NCBI RefSeq assembly: GCF_020164455.1
Contig: NZ_JAIQWW010000008.1
Location: 124,001 to 188,000 of the forward strand
Direction of reading: 5' to 3'
Length of the DNA: 64,000 nucleotides
Source: Phyllobacterium chamaecytisi
Lineage (GTDB): Bacteria; Pseudomonadota; Alphaproteobacteria; Rhizobiales; Rhizobiaceae
In this document: piece after piece, positions 41,373-50,749 of the stretch
Position numbering within the stretch: position 1 is the first letter of the stretch
Layout: every line of letters starts with the position of its first letter
Notes under the pieces: model-generated
The model's database searches: none
What the model saw: only the letters and a program-made list of their open reading frames with translations
What the model was told of the DNA's origin: nothing
Translations under genes and position numbers: made by a program

Positions 41373-42335
41373 TCAATAGCCGCGTCGCAGATCCACCAGA
41401 TTCTTGAGCGCCTGCCCATTCAGGAATCGCTCGATATTCTCGACGAAGAGTGAGAATAGCCACTGCCTATAGTTTGTGGCATTTCCCGCCGCGTGCGGCG
41501 TCAAAATCACGTTTGACATGCCCCACAATGGGCTGTCTTGCGGCAGCGGTTCTCGCTCAAACACATCCAGCAATGCACCGGCAATTGCGCCTGCCTGCAA
41601 GGCTTTGATCAGATCGGCCTCCACGACGACGTTGCCCCGGGCAATGTTGATCAGAAAGGCATCGCGCCGCATGCGCGCGATCTCGGTTGCCCCTATGAGC
41701 CCTACAGTCTCTGCCGTCGCCGGCAGCGCGAGCACTACGAAATCGCAGAGAGGCAGCAGATCGTCAAGCGCATCGAAGGCGAACAGCCTGTCGACGCCGT
41801 CGACCGGAACGGATATGTCGCGCTTCGAGCCGATGACCGTCATCCCCGCGCTCTTCGCGCGCCGGGCGATGGTTGTGCCAATGGAGCCCAGCCCGACAAT
41901 GCCAAGCGTTCTGTCAGCCAATGGAGCCACATCGCGCGCATTCCATTTCCGCTCCGCCTGATCGCGCAGAAACTGGGGAAAATCCCAGTGCAGCATCGTC
42001 ACGCCCGCCATGACGAAGTCGGTGATGATATCGCCATGGAGGCCGCGTGCGTTGGTCACCGTGATGTGATCCGCCCTGTCGCGGATCGGGAGTAAGGCAT
42101 CCACGCCGGCACCGCTGCATTGGAACCAACGCAGCTTCTTCGCCTGGTCGAACACGTCGACAGGGAAGCGAAACCCAAGCAGCACGTCCGCGTCGGCGAT
42201 GTGCCGCTCCAACCTCTCGGGATCCGGTGCGGCAATGGCGCGAACCTGCGGGAAACGCTCTCCTAACAGTCGGGCATAGTCTTCGGCGGCAGGGTCGTTG
42301 ATGACGATGGTAAGCACTGCGCTTTCGACAGCCAT
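41373..42335 (-). CDS. D-isomer 2-hydroxyacid dehydrogenase
   Basis: A 320-residue NAD(P)-dependent 2-hydroxyacid dehydrogenase of normal length. It has the cofactor motif GIVGLGSIGTTIARRAKSAG near residue 145, the catalytic Arg in NIARGNVV, Glu in DVFEREPLP and His in LTPHAAG. The N-terminal substrate domain has the VLLGFRFPVDVF-type strand. GAGGAACTGG precedes ATG. It likely reduces or oxidises a 2-oxo or 2-hydroxy acid such as glyoxylate, hydroxypyruvate or a related compound. A class V aminotransferase of the serine-glyoxylate group lies 4 kb away and could share intermediates, but they are on opposite strands. Confidence 0.9.
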   Translation of the reverse strand: MAVESAVLTIVINDPAAEDYARLLGERFPQVRAIAAPDPERLERHIADADVLLGFRFPVDVFDQAKKLRWFQCSGAGVDALLPIRDRADHITVTNARGLHGDIITDFVMAGVTMLHWDFPQFLRDQAERKWNARDVAPLADRTLGIVGLGSIGTTIARRAKSAGMTVIGSKRDISVPVDGVDRLFAFDALDDLLPLCDFVVLALPATAETVGLIGATEIARMRRDAFLINIARGNVVVEADLIKALQAGAIAGALLDVFEREPLPQDSPLWGMSNVILTPHAAGNATNYRQWLFSLFVENIERFLNGQALKNLVDLRRGY

Positions 42336-42809
42336 GGTTTTCCAGTTCCTCAGAATGGTTGCGTCGCTCGCGGCCCACGAGGTGACACAGGCAACGAGGA
42401 TCGCAGGCGGGATGTTTCTTACGGCCAGTATCGCGGTATGCCGGCGCAGAAAGTCCGTGAAAATGACCTTTTATTGCAGAATGTCTGCAATAAGATGTCG
42501 CTTCCTACCTCCCCGCCGGCCGGCGGCGGCCAGATGGAACGACAAAACTCCAAGCTTTGGCGCGAGGCAACATGCCGAGACCGCGATGCAAGAGGAGTTT
42601 GATTAGGTTGCCGGGCGCCCCTCAAGCGGCGGTTTCAACGTTGGAGGCACGGGAACACCTATAGTCTGTCGTGGATGGGGCCATCATCTTAGTGGACCCG
42701 TGTTGTTGCCGACAACATACCCACCATACGGAATTCGATGCAGGAATCCGAGTTAAAGACGGCCTAGTTTCTTGGATAGGCCCCCGCATGGGTCTACAAA
42801 CTCAGACGT
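42336..42809. other. Intergenic, no recognisable gene
   Basis: About 470 bp upstream of the hydroxyacid dehydrogenase and downstream of the MFS gene. Near 42470 there is TTATTGCAGAATGTCTGCAATAAG, a 10-base imperfect inverted repeat around ATGT (CTTATTGCAG-type arms) that could be an operator for the dehydrogenase gene. Confidence 0.45.
42469..42493. promoter_or_regulatory. Imperfect palindrome, possible operator
   Basis: TTATTGCAGA and TCTGCAATAA are perfect reverse complements separated by ATG. They lie about 135 bp upstream of the D-2-hydroxyacid dehydrogenase start. Perfect 10-base arms with a short spacer are typical of dimeric repressor sites of GntR or similar families. No regulator gene is adjacent, so the partner is unknown. 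Confidence 0.6.
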
Positions 42810-44093
42810 CTATTCGGAAGTATCGTTGTGATCTCGGACGGCACTGCCGGCATGGCGCAGGGATGGATTTAGAAAGGTATAAGCGAGCAAGCCGACAAGC
42901 ACGACCGACGCCAAGAGAAACGGACCGGGAGCGAAGATCCCGTAGAAACTCACCGCGAAGGGCGCGAGGAGGACGTTTGCGCCATTGATCGCGCCGATAG
43001 CGCCTGCGGCGCTGGCCTGCTGTTTCATCGAAACCGAGACGGAGGCACCGGCAACGAAACCAGGCTTGGCGAAGGAGAACCCTAGACACGAAAGCGCGTA
43101 TCCGGCGGTTGCCGTGAGATAGTCTGGCGAGAAGGCAACCAAGACGTTGCCAAGCGCTGCTAGCCCCGCGCCCCATCGCAAAAGGCACTTGGGCGTCATG
43201 CGAAATAGTGGGATGAAGACCCAGAGTGCAAGCAGGCTGGCAATCGCGCCGCTGACCATAGCGATGCCAATATGGCTTTGGGCGATGCGCAGGAGGGCAG
43301 GAGGGTCGAGCATAGGCAGGGCCTTGTGTGCCTTGTCAATGATCAGGAAACCCAAGGTTTGTGCCTGTGCATTTTGGCAAACTGAGAGCAGGAAGCCATA
43401 AGCTATGAAAGGCGCGAGATTGGTGCTGCGCCACAGTGGCGTATGCGCCTCCTTTTCAATCAGGAACAGTGGCTTCAGCGACGAGGTCGGCGCCTCCTCT
43501 AAAAAGCGCGCGACGATGAACAGCATCGCCGCCGCGATCAGGGCAAAAGCGTAGAGCGGTCCTGCGAACCCAAAAATGCCGATGATGAAGAACGGCGCGA
43601 TCACCGGACCGATTATTGTGCCGAGGCTGGATGCCCCAGCGACGTTCGATATCCAACGTGTACGTTCAGCGGCAGAAGTGCGCTCGGCGATATAAGCTTG
43701 GATAGCTGGGCCACTGGCAGCGCCAAAGAGGCCAAAGATCGCACGGCAGACTAAGAAAAGTCCGAAGATGACGACAGGCGTCTCCAGTTGGGCGAGACCG
43801 GCGCTTACGACAAGTCCACACAGCACCATCGAAACGGCAAATCCTGCGAGGCCCACAATCATGAGCGGCTTACGACCCAGCCGATCCGATTGACGAGCCC
43901 AGAACGGCGAAGACACAGCCCACAGGAGGGAAGAGAGTGAGAAGATGGCAGCAACCATCGCGTCAGCGATGCCAATGGAGCGGCCAATTGAGGGAAGCAC
44001 TGACTGTAACCCAGTGTTTCCTATCGCTGTGGCCATAGAGACGCAGAAGATGATGGCGATGGCGCGGCGTGAAAGCCCGGGCACTGCAGGCAT
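42810..44093 (-). CDS. Major facilitator superfamily transporter
   Basis: A 427-residue protein with about twelve membrane helices. After the second helix stands FWARQSDRLGRKPLMIVG, matching the family loop motif G.(L/F)(S/A)DR.GRR. The other half has the weaker version RMTPKCLLRWG. The N-terminal half also shows GAASGPAIQAYIAERTSAAERTR and the drug-efflux-type GxxxGPxxGP-like segment LGTIIGPVIAPFF. This favours a proton-driven exporter of the TetA-like type. It stands alone between two regions without genes. The substrate cannot be deduced. Confidence 0.9.
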   Translation of the reverse strand: MPAVPGLSRRAIAIIFCVSMATAIGNTGLQSVLPSIGRSIGIADAMVAAIFSLSSLLWAVSSPFWARQSDRLGRKPLMIVGLAGFAVSMVLCGLVVSAGLAQLETPVVIFGLFLVCRAIFGLFGAASGPAIQAYIAERTSAAERTRWISNVAGASSLGTIIGPVIAPFFIIGIFGFAGPLYAFALIAAAMLFIVARFLEEAPTSSLKPLFLIEKEAHTPLWRSTNLAPFIAYGFLLSVCQNAQAQTLGFLIIDKAHKALPMLDPPALLRIAQSHIGIAMVSGAIASLLALWVFIPLFRMTPKCLLRWGAGLAALGNVLVAFSPDYLTATAGYALSCLGFSFAKPGFVAGASVSVSMKQQASAAGAIGAINGANVLLAPFAVSFYGIFAPGPFLLASVVLVGLLAYTFLNPSLRHAGSAVRDHNDTSE

Positions 44094-44923
44094 ATTATGT
44101 TCGCTAACGGAATCAGCGACTGAAATCCAACCGCCCTCCGCCTCCCTTCAAAAACATTCGGCTACCCCGTGCGGACCACACCGCACTGCAACAGAAAATC
44201 ATTTATCCAAAACTTATCCCAGCTTACGGCGGGTATTTTCGCCATCGACCAATGGTCCGTGCAGAAATTCGGCTTTCTCGTCGGGGATTCAGATTTAAAT
44301 CACGCGCACGGCCGTTTGACGCGATTCTGAGCCGAAACTACCATTGAGACGTTACAGCATGGTGTGAGCAACTGTTATGATGATATTGGTGCCATCTGAT
44401 CTCCGCCGGGATGATGCTAAGTGCGGGTAGGCCGGTGTATTCGGCGAGCAGCGAGCTCGCGTTTACAGCTGGCCGCCCCTGGTGCGCATTAGTAATCATC
44501 CGATTACCAACAGCAGTTAGCGCGAGCAGCCGTCACGATGGCCAGGTCCATGGCAATGGGAAACTGTCTAATTGTAAGCGGGCTCAAATCATTGTGTTAC
44601 GACTCGCATAGATTTTGAAACTAGAGAACTTGACAGCTTCTTTGCCGTGAAGCCAAGGCGGATCAGTCCTGGCATCAGAATTCTCGACAGCGAGCGCATC
44701 ATTTCCCGGCTCCCAGGCTGGTCGAAGGTTGTAAAGGCCTTAGGGCGTCTTGCAACAACCGACATTAGGGCCTGCCAATCTTTCGAGCCCAAACCGTCTG
44801 AATCTTGCAGTAATTCTAACTTAATTAGGGTGCGCCTGCGGTTTTTGTGCACGGCTTGGGGACTATATTCCTGGCGGGAGTTTTAGTCTGAGAACAAACT
44901 AACTTTGCGGGAGGAGTAATGTC
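44094..44923. other. Region without a clear gene, possible LysR trace
   Basis: About 830 bp between the divergent MFS and binding-protein genes. Near 44600 the plus strand reads TRIDFETRELDSFFAV, which loosely recalls the start of LysR regulators, but the rest of the helix-turn-helix is not found. Promoters for both flanking genes should lie here. Confidence 0.4.
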
Positions 44924-46063
44924 ATGAACAAGCGGGATTTCCCAAACCATTCGTCCTTGAGGGTCAGTCGCCGATCGTTATTGCAATTAGCAGCAGCGGC
45001 ATTGACCGTTCCCATGGTCACTAAAGCCACTTATGCGTGGGCGCAGGAGAGGCTTGCGGGCACTGGCGAGGTCGTAGCTTTCAGTTGGGGCGGTGCTTTT
45101 ACCGACGGAGTTAGGCGATTTGTCTACGAGCCTTTTACCAACGCAACGGGAATAAACGTCGTTGATGTGACAGCCGATTTCGCTGAACCTCAGGTTAAGG
45201 CGATGCGTCGGGCTGGCCGCATCGATTGGGACATCGCCTATGTGGCGCCAATGCACTATCCAGAAATGCACGAAACCGGAATGTTCGTGCCGATCGATTA
45301 CAGCCTCTGGGAGCAAGAGTCCCTCGACGGGACACCCCCGCACTCGCGTCTCAAAGACGCGGTCGTAGTGGAACTGGACGCCCAAGTCCTCGCTTACGAC
45401 CAGCGAGCTTTTCCTGAAGGCGGCCCGAAGAACTGGGTGGATTTCTGGGACATCAAGAAATATCCAGGTCCGCGGGGGCTCTCCGCATCCCCTGGCAAGT
45501 TTAACATCCTGTTTGCGCTCATCGCTGACGGTGTAGCACCTAAGGATATTTGGCCGCTCACCGATGAAAAACTCGATCGTGCGTTCAACAAGCTCGATGA
45601 AATCAAGCCGCACATTGTCAAATGGTGGACGGCCGGAGGAGAAGCTCTTCAACTTCTGCTCAACCAAGAATGTGTAGTGACCAGCATTTTTGACGGACGT
45701 GCGGTCGCTGCGGTCCGCAGAGACATGCCGATTAAATTTACTTGGGACGGTGCCTACCTGAGCCCCACCTACGCAGCGATTTTGAACGGTGGCCCCAATA
45801 CAGCGAACGCGCAGAAGCTGATCGCCTTCTTGAATCGAGCGCAGATTGCCGCCGGGTGGACGCAGGGTACCGGCTATCCTGGACCGAACATAAATCAGCT
45901 CAAACGCCTGCCGGCCGATTTAGGGTCGCTGCTCAGTGTAAATCCCGAGAACGCTTCCAAGACCATCATCGAGGACTATACCTCACTCGTGGCAAAACGC
46001 CGAGACGGCAAGACCAACGCCGATTACATCCAGGAGCGTTGGCTTGCTTGGCGGGCGGGATAA
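44924..46063 (+). CDS. Tat-exported PotD-like periplasmic binding protein
   Basis: A 379-residue solute-binding protein. The N-terminus carries a twin-arginine signal (SRRSLLQLAAAALTVPM, cleavage probably after AWA near residue 40), unlike the Sec-type signals of the other three binding proteins here. Mature blocks are VVAFSWGGAFTDG, WDIAYVAPMHYPEM, VLAYDQRAFPEGGP and IVKWWTAGGEALQLLLNQ. Sequence similarity to the paralogues at 17436, 20910 and 34953 is clear but distant. GGGAGGAGTAATGTC precedes ATG. No ATPase or permease is adjacent, so it is an orphan within this window. A class V aminotransferase follows 270 bp later on the same strand. Confidence 0.9.
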   Translation: MNKRDFPNHSSLRVSRRSLLQLAAAALTVPMVTKATYAWAQERLAGTGEVVAFSWGGAFTDGVRRFVYEPFTNATGINVVDVTADFAEPQVKAMRRAGRIDWDIAYVAPMHYPEMHETGMFVPIDYSLWEQESLDGTPPHSRLKDAVVVELDAQVLAYDQRAFPEGGPKNWVDFWDIKKYPGPRGLSASPGKFNILFALIADGVAPKDIWPLTDEKLDRAFNKLDEIKPHIVKWWTAGGEALQLLLNQECVVTSIFDGRAVAAVRRDMPIKFTWDGAYLSPTYAAILNGGPNTANAQKLIAFLNRAQIAAGWTQGTGYPGPNINQLKRLPADLGSLLSVNPENASKTIIEDYTSLVAKRRDGKTNADYIQERWLAWRAG

Positions 46064-46334
46064 AGAACGTAGTTATCCCGAGATTAATGGGCCAGAACCC
46101 CAGCGTTCCGCGACGAAGGACCTACTCAAGATATTTCTTTCTAGCGACGTTAGCGGAAACGTAGGACGATACCGGGCAACGCATTAGCTTGGATCGGTGC
46201 TCAGAACGCCCCGGCGCATATAAATCCACAAAACAAGGGGGAAACGCACAATTTCTGCACGTTCCGCCTCTTATGCGGGTTTGATGAGTTTTTCAATTAA
46301 AAGAAGACATTCAGCTAAGGAGATCGTACTTACC

Positions 46335-47522
46335 ATGACCGTTCGCTCTGGCCGGGAGTTTCTAGCCATCCCAGGACCTACAACGATACCCGACGAGGTG
46401 CTAAGGGCTATGCATCGGCCGGCCCTCGATATTTATTCAAAGGAAATGATTGACCTTACTGATGGACTTTTGCGCGATCTATCGATGTTGTTCGCGACCA
46501 CGGGCAGATCCTACATCTACATCGCCAACGGTCATGGCGCCTGGGAAGCGGTACTGTCGAACGTGCTGTCGCGCGGCGATAAAGTACTTGTTTTAGAGAG
46601 TGGCAGCTTTGCGCTCGGGTGGGGCAATGCCGCACGCGCCATGGGCGCCGAGGTTGAAGTACTGAAAGGGGATTGGTCCCGCGCCGTTCGCGCCAGCGAA
46701 GTTGAGGCCCACTTGCGCGCTGACAAGAACCACGCGATCAAGGCTGTTCTCGTCGTACAAGTTGATACCGCATCGGGTGTGGTGAACGACATCAAGGCGA
46801 TTGGCCAAGCGATCCGCGCCGCTCAACATCCCTCGCTGTTCCTAGTTGATGCCGTGGCTTCGCTTGGCTGCATGCCATTCGAGATGGATAAATGGGGCGT
46901 TGATGTAGCGCTGTCGGGTTCTCAAAAAGGTCTGATGACGCCACCAGGGCTTGCCTTCGTTGCTGTCGGCGAAGGCGCGCGTGCCGTACATAAGACGTCC
47001 AACATGCGAGCCCCTTACTGGGACTGGACCGAGCGAGACGGTGTTGAACATTACTGCAGATATGCTGGGACACCGCCAATACACCTTCTCTTTGCATTGA
47101 GGCAAGCATTCGATCTCCTCCTTGCGGAGGGGTTGTTAAACGTTTTCCGTCGGCATCAGCTTCTCGCCGAGGCCGTAAGGCGCGCGGTGACGGTATGGAG
47201 CGAGGGTAAGGCGCTCGGCTTCAACATTGATGATGCCTGTGAGCGATCCAATGTGGTTACGACCGTGTTAGTTGGCGATGAATATGACCCGACGAAATTG
47301 CAGCGTTACAGTAGCGAGAAGTGCGGCGTGATACTCGGCATCGGCATTAATAAACTTCAGGGCAAAGCATTCCGGATCGCTCATATGGGCCACGTTAATG
47401 CGCCGATGATTCTTGGCACACTGGGCGTGGTTGAGACTGCTCTCAAAGCTCTGCAAATCCCCCATGGCAAAGGGGGGACGGAAGCCGCTATTACTTATCT
47501 CAGCGAAAATGTCAGTTCCTAG
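46335..47522 (+). CDS. Class V aminotransferase, serine/alanine-glyoxylate type
   Basis: A 395-residue PLP enzyme. The start at ATG 46335 puts AAGGAG about 12 bases upstream and opens right at the conserved FLAIPGPT.IP.EVL..M.RP. The PLP Lys is in ALSGSQKGLMTPPG near residue 196, preceded by LFLVDAVASLGCMPFEMDKWGVD. Family members use serine, alanine, phosphonate or sulfonate amines with glyoxylate or pyruvate. The frame extends to ATG 46281. The neighbouring ThDP enzyme could decarboxylate an oxo acid produced here, as in some C-P or C-S compound pathways, but that link is an inference. Confidence 0.9.
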   Translation: MTVRSGREFLAIPGPTTIPDEVLRAMHRPALDIYSKEMIDLTDGLLRDLSMLFATTGRSYIYIANGHGAWEAVLSNVLSRGDKVLVLESGSFALGWGNAARAMGAEVEVLKGDWSRAVRASEVEAHLRADKNHAIKAVLVVQVDTASGVVNDIKAIGQAIRAAQHPSLFLVDAVASLGCMPFEMDKWGVDVALSGSQKGLMTPPGLAFVAVGEGARAVHKTSNMRAPYWDWTERDGVEHYCRYAGTPPIHLLFALRQAFDLLLAEGLLNVFRRHQLLAEAVRRAVTVWSEGKALGFNIDDACERSNVVTTVLVGDEYDPTKLQRYSSEKCGVILGIGINKLQGKAFRIAHMGHVNAPMILGTLGVVETALKALQIPHGKGGTEAAITYLSENVSS

Positions 47523-48086
47523 AAGCAATCGCCAATCTCCTGGGAGTTCTTGTTAGAATCTCGATCCGGGCCGGGAGAGTGTTGGCTTGCACGAGAACGT
47601 ACCGTACGTGTCAATCGGGTTGCCGCGCGCCTCTTCCTTAAGTATGGAAGTAAAGAAATTTTTGCCCTCAGCCAACCACAACGATCATAAGGCAACTATG
47701 CGCCTAGATCTTAAGATGATGACCTCACTAGACTAGGCGTCTAAAGATGTTGATTATCGAGTCCGAGGGGCTCAATGCGTGCCGGTACTGCGCACCGGTT
47801 CGAGATGACTGCAAGAGCAGCCACACGTGATCGCAGGAAAACTTCGCCATCCCGGCTCTTGCGCAGACTTGCCGCTTTCAATGCACGAACGTTGGAAGAA
47901 TGCGGCGTAGAAGGTTGGTAGCATCGTCATGAGAGTCTAGCGCAGCTGAGCTAGACTATCATGACTGACTCAATAACTTTTCCATAGCCGTCGGCCACAA
48001 GTGCGCGCAGGATCCCGGATAACTAAAGCCCTGGCGACTTGCTGATGTACTTCAACGGTGGTGAGCAATAACAAGGGGTCTAATCA
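47523..48086. other. Intergenic with a long inverted repeat
   Basis: About 560 bp between the aminotransferase and the ThDP enzyme on the same strand. There is no convincing gene. It holds the strong inverted repeat at 47926-47965 described separately. The promoter for the ThDP enzyme is probably downstream of that repeat. Confidence 0.5.
47926..47965. promoter_or_regulatory. 16-bp inverted repeat, operator or terminator candidate
   Basis: GTCATGAGAGTCTAGC and GCTAGACTATCATGAC are reverse complements at 15 of 16 positions, separated by 8 bases. It lies about 120 bp before the ThDP enzyme start. No T run follows. It could be a regulator site, an RNA hairpin or the paired ends of a miniature element. 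Confidence 0.75.
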
Positions 48087-49631
48087 ATGAACGGCGCGGA
48101 AAGCCTAGTTCGAACACTGGTCGCTGGCGGAGTGGACACGTGCTTTGCAAATCCTGGGACGTCCGAGATGCACTTCGTCGCGGCACTAGACCACACGGAA
48201 GGCATGCGCTGTGTGTTGGTTCTTTTCGAAGGAATAGCGACTGGCGCTGCCGACGGTTATGCCCGCATGGCCGACAAGCCGGCCGCCACTCTCTTGCATC
48301 TCGGGCCCGGTTTGGCCAACGGTCTCGCCAACATGCACAATGCCGGCAAGGCGTTTTCACCAATGATTAACATTGTCGGAGATCACGCAACCTATCATCG
48401 CAACTTTGATGCACCGCTTACTTCCGATATTGCAGGCGCGGCGAAGCCATTCTCTGCCTGGGTCCGCACTTCGGGGAATGCAAAAAGCGTTGCGGCCGAT
48501 GGTGTGGCGGCAATCGCGGCAGCAGGAACTCCGCCGGGGCAGGTGGCAACTCTAATTCTTCCGGCCGACACAGCTTGGAGTGAGGCCGAAGGTCCAGCTT
48601 TGATTTCGGAGCCACTAGAACGAAAGCAAGTCTCTCAAAAGTGCGTCAGCGACGCTGTTCGGGCGCTAAGTTCTGGAAAGCCGACAATGCTGCTGCTTGG
48701 GGGGCTGGCGTTGCGAGAGCGCGGTCTAGAGTTGGCGGGGCGCATCGGTGCCAAGACCGGAGCGAAAATCATGGCACAGACTTTTGTAGGCCGGCTTGAT
48801 CGCGGTGCCGGCCGTGTGCCTATCGAGCGCCTTCCCTATGCGATCGACCAGGCCCGCGCCACTCTTGCGGGTCTGGAGCACATTATTCTCGTAGGTACCC
48901 GCGTGCCAGTAGCCTTCTTCGCCTATCCCAACAAGCCGAGCCTTCTGGCATCAGAGGGCACTGAACTGCTGACGCTTGCGCGCACTGAAGACGACATATT
49001 GGATGCGCTCGAGAGGCTCGCGGACGAGTTAGGAGCTCTCTCTGTACCGACTCAAGCAGCTCAACTAGCGCCGCCGTCCTTGGCCGGGGGAGCTATCTGT
49101 GATGCGGCGCTATCGCAGTCACTGGGTGCGCTGATTCCGGAAAACGCGATTGTCGTCGAGGAAGCGCTCTCGACAGGGGCCGGCTTCTTCGCGGCAACGT
49201 GGAACTCCCAACCTCACACTTGGCTCCAGAATATGGGCGGGTCGATCGGGCTTGGAATGCCAATGGCGACGGGGGCCGCCATCGCGTGTCCCACCCGACC
49301 GGTACTCAACCTTCAGGCAGATGGTAGCGCGATGTACTCGATCCAGTCACTATGGACTCAGGCTCGCGAAGGACTCAATATCACGACGGTGCTCTTCAAT
49401 AACAAGGCCTACGCCTGCCTGCGACAAGAACTGGCCAACGTTGGTGCGCAAAACGTCGGGCGCAAGGCTCTGGATATGCTCGATCTCAGTCGTCCTGACA
49501 TAGATTTCGTAGGATTGGCAAGGGCTATGGGCGTGCCGGGCGCAAAGGTGACAACCATGGAACAGTTCAATGTCGAGGTGGCACGGGGGCTTAGAACATC
49601 GGGACCATATTTGGTTGAAGTGATGATATAG
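48087..49631 (+). CDS. Thiamine-diphosphate-dependent enzyme, acetolactate-synthase-like
   Basis: A 514-residue ThDP enzyme, somewhat shorter than acetolactate synthase (about 560-590). The N-terminal domain has FANPGTSEMHFVAALD and the cofactor-activating Glu in LFEGIATGAADGYARM near residue 52. The middle domain has TLILPAD and the central strand KPTMLLLGGLAL. The C-terminal domain has the cofactor motif ADGSAMYSIQ, ending FNN about 28 residues on, near 410-440. It probably decarboxylates or ligates a 2-oxo acid. The benzoylformate- or phosphonopyruvate-decarboxylase branch fits the size. Ribosome site is weak (AAGGGGTC). Confidence 0.87.
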   Translation: MNGAESLVRTLVAGGVDTCFANPGTSEMHFVAALDHTEGMRCVLVLFEGIATGAADGYARMADKPAATLLHLGPGLANGLANMHNAGKAFSPMINIVGDHATYHRNFDAPLTSDIAGAAKPFSAWVRTSGNAKSVAADGVAAIAAAGTPPGQVATLILPADTAWSEAEGPALISEPLERKQVSQKCVSDAVRALSSGKPTMLLLGGLALRERGLELAGRIGAKTGAKIMAQTFVGRLDRGAGRVPIERLPYAIDQARATLAGLEHIILVGTRVPVAFFAYPNKPSLLASEGTELLTLARTEDDILDALERLADELGALSVPTQAAQLAPPSLAGGAICDAALSQSLGALIPENAIVVEEALSTGAGFFAATWNSQPHTWLQNMGGSIGLGMPMATGAAIACPTRPVLNLQADGSAMYSIQSLWTQAREGLNITTVLFNNKAYACLRQELANVGAQNVGRKALDMLDLSRPDIDFVGLARAMGVPGAKVTTMEQFNVEVARGLRTSGPYLVEVMI

Positions 49632-50749
49632 TGCTGTCATGAAGCTTTCTAAGCTGAAGGATAGATTGCTGAATAGCATCAGGGACCTCCGTTGCCCAAG
49701 CACTGACGAGCAGCAAACTGATACCTGACTGGCTGGATGCGAAACCTCCCTGGCGGCAGTGACGACCTTGAGGGCTCGAGGCAAAGCGTCTGGAGTCGGG
49801 CGGCTTGAAGCGGGTGTTGCTGCGCATGGGCTTGGCGGCCAGGCGGCCCCCCATTGTACTGTTGAGGGAACCCTTCAAGAGTCTTGGACCGAGACTTTCC
49901 ACACGCCGACCTAGACGGATTACCTTCGCCTGAACGACCGATTCACTCTAGCCGACAAGGACCTGCACGATTGCCTTCGAGCTCTGCATGCGGGAAGGAG
50001 CCTCCCAGTTAAAACTTTCACTTGAGCGACAGACCGGTTCGCAAAGCGGTCTATATTGTGCCCTTTGTCGCTCGCATTTAACGTGGGCTACTCATGGCGG
50101 GACAGGAAAATTGGAGCACATCGGCACTTTTGAGGCGGAGCAGCTTTCCACGCGGTCGCCCAACTGCGTCTTCCGTGCCGCAGCGTCGAAATCCGGATAG
50201 ATGTGCATTATCGTGCAGTGTTCCTGCGGGTTCGGGCCCGTCTTTGCAGACCTCGTGCGTCGAACGCCGGTTATATCTGCAGTTGCTTCTACTGGGGTGT
50301 AGGTTTGAAGAAAAGGAATCTGAGATGACCCGAAGGAACACGCCCGTGGCCTAACTTGAGGCAACGGCAACGAGGCTATGGCGCTAGGTCGTACAGATGA
50401 ACGGTGAGCGGCGCCACCGATCGCTCTGGCTGGGGTTTCTACATGGGACGGGATGGTCGGCATTCAAGACGTGTTCGTCGAGGAGGTGGTGGCTTTCCTG
50501 CTGAAGAAATACAGGATATCGGCTGCGCATACGGCAGAAAAGGGTGGGGCGCTGCTGGGGTGAAGCCGAGAGACAAGCCATGCCCATCAGCTCCGCCTGT
50601 AGATTATCGAATGTGCCTCTGCGGGAGGCGCATGTGCACAGACCTAACGACAAGACGCAGCGACGAGATTGCCGCGCGGTCCCTCAAAGGGCCGTTCAGC
50701 GGTCGGAGTGCGGTGCCGGTGGGCAGGAATCAAGGCGAGGAGGATATCC
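49632..50749. other. 1.1-kb region without a recognisable gene
   Basis: Between the ThDP enzyme and the aldehyde dehydrogenase. Frames of 60-120 codons exist on both strands (for example 50404-50757 plus and 49591-49902 minus), but their composition is irregular, none has a ribosome site, and I recognise no domain. Decayed coding or mobile-element DNA is likely. The aldehyde dehydrogenase promoter should be near the right end. Confidence 0.5.

Noticed and set aside
44589-44852. Possible LysR regulator fragment
   Set aside because: Only about 15 residues look LysR-like; the helix-turn-helix cannot be followed.
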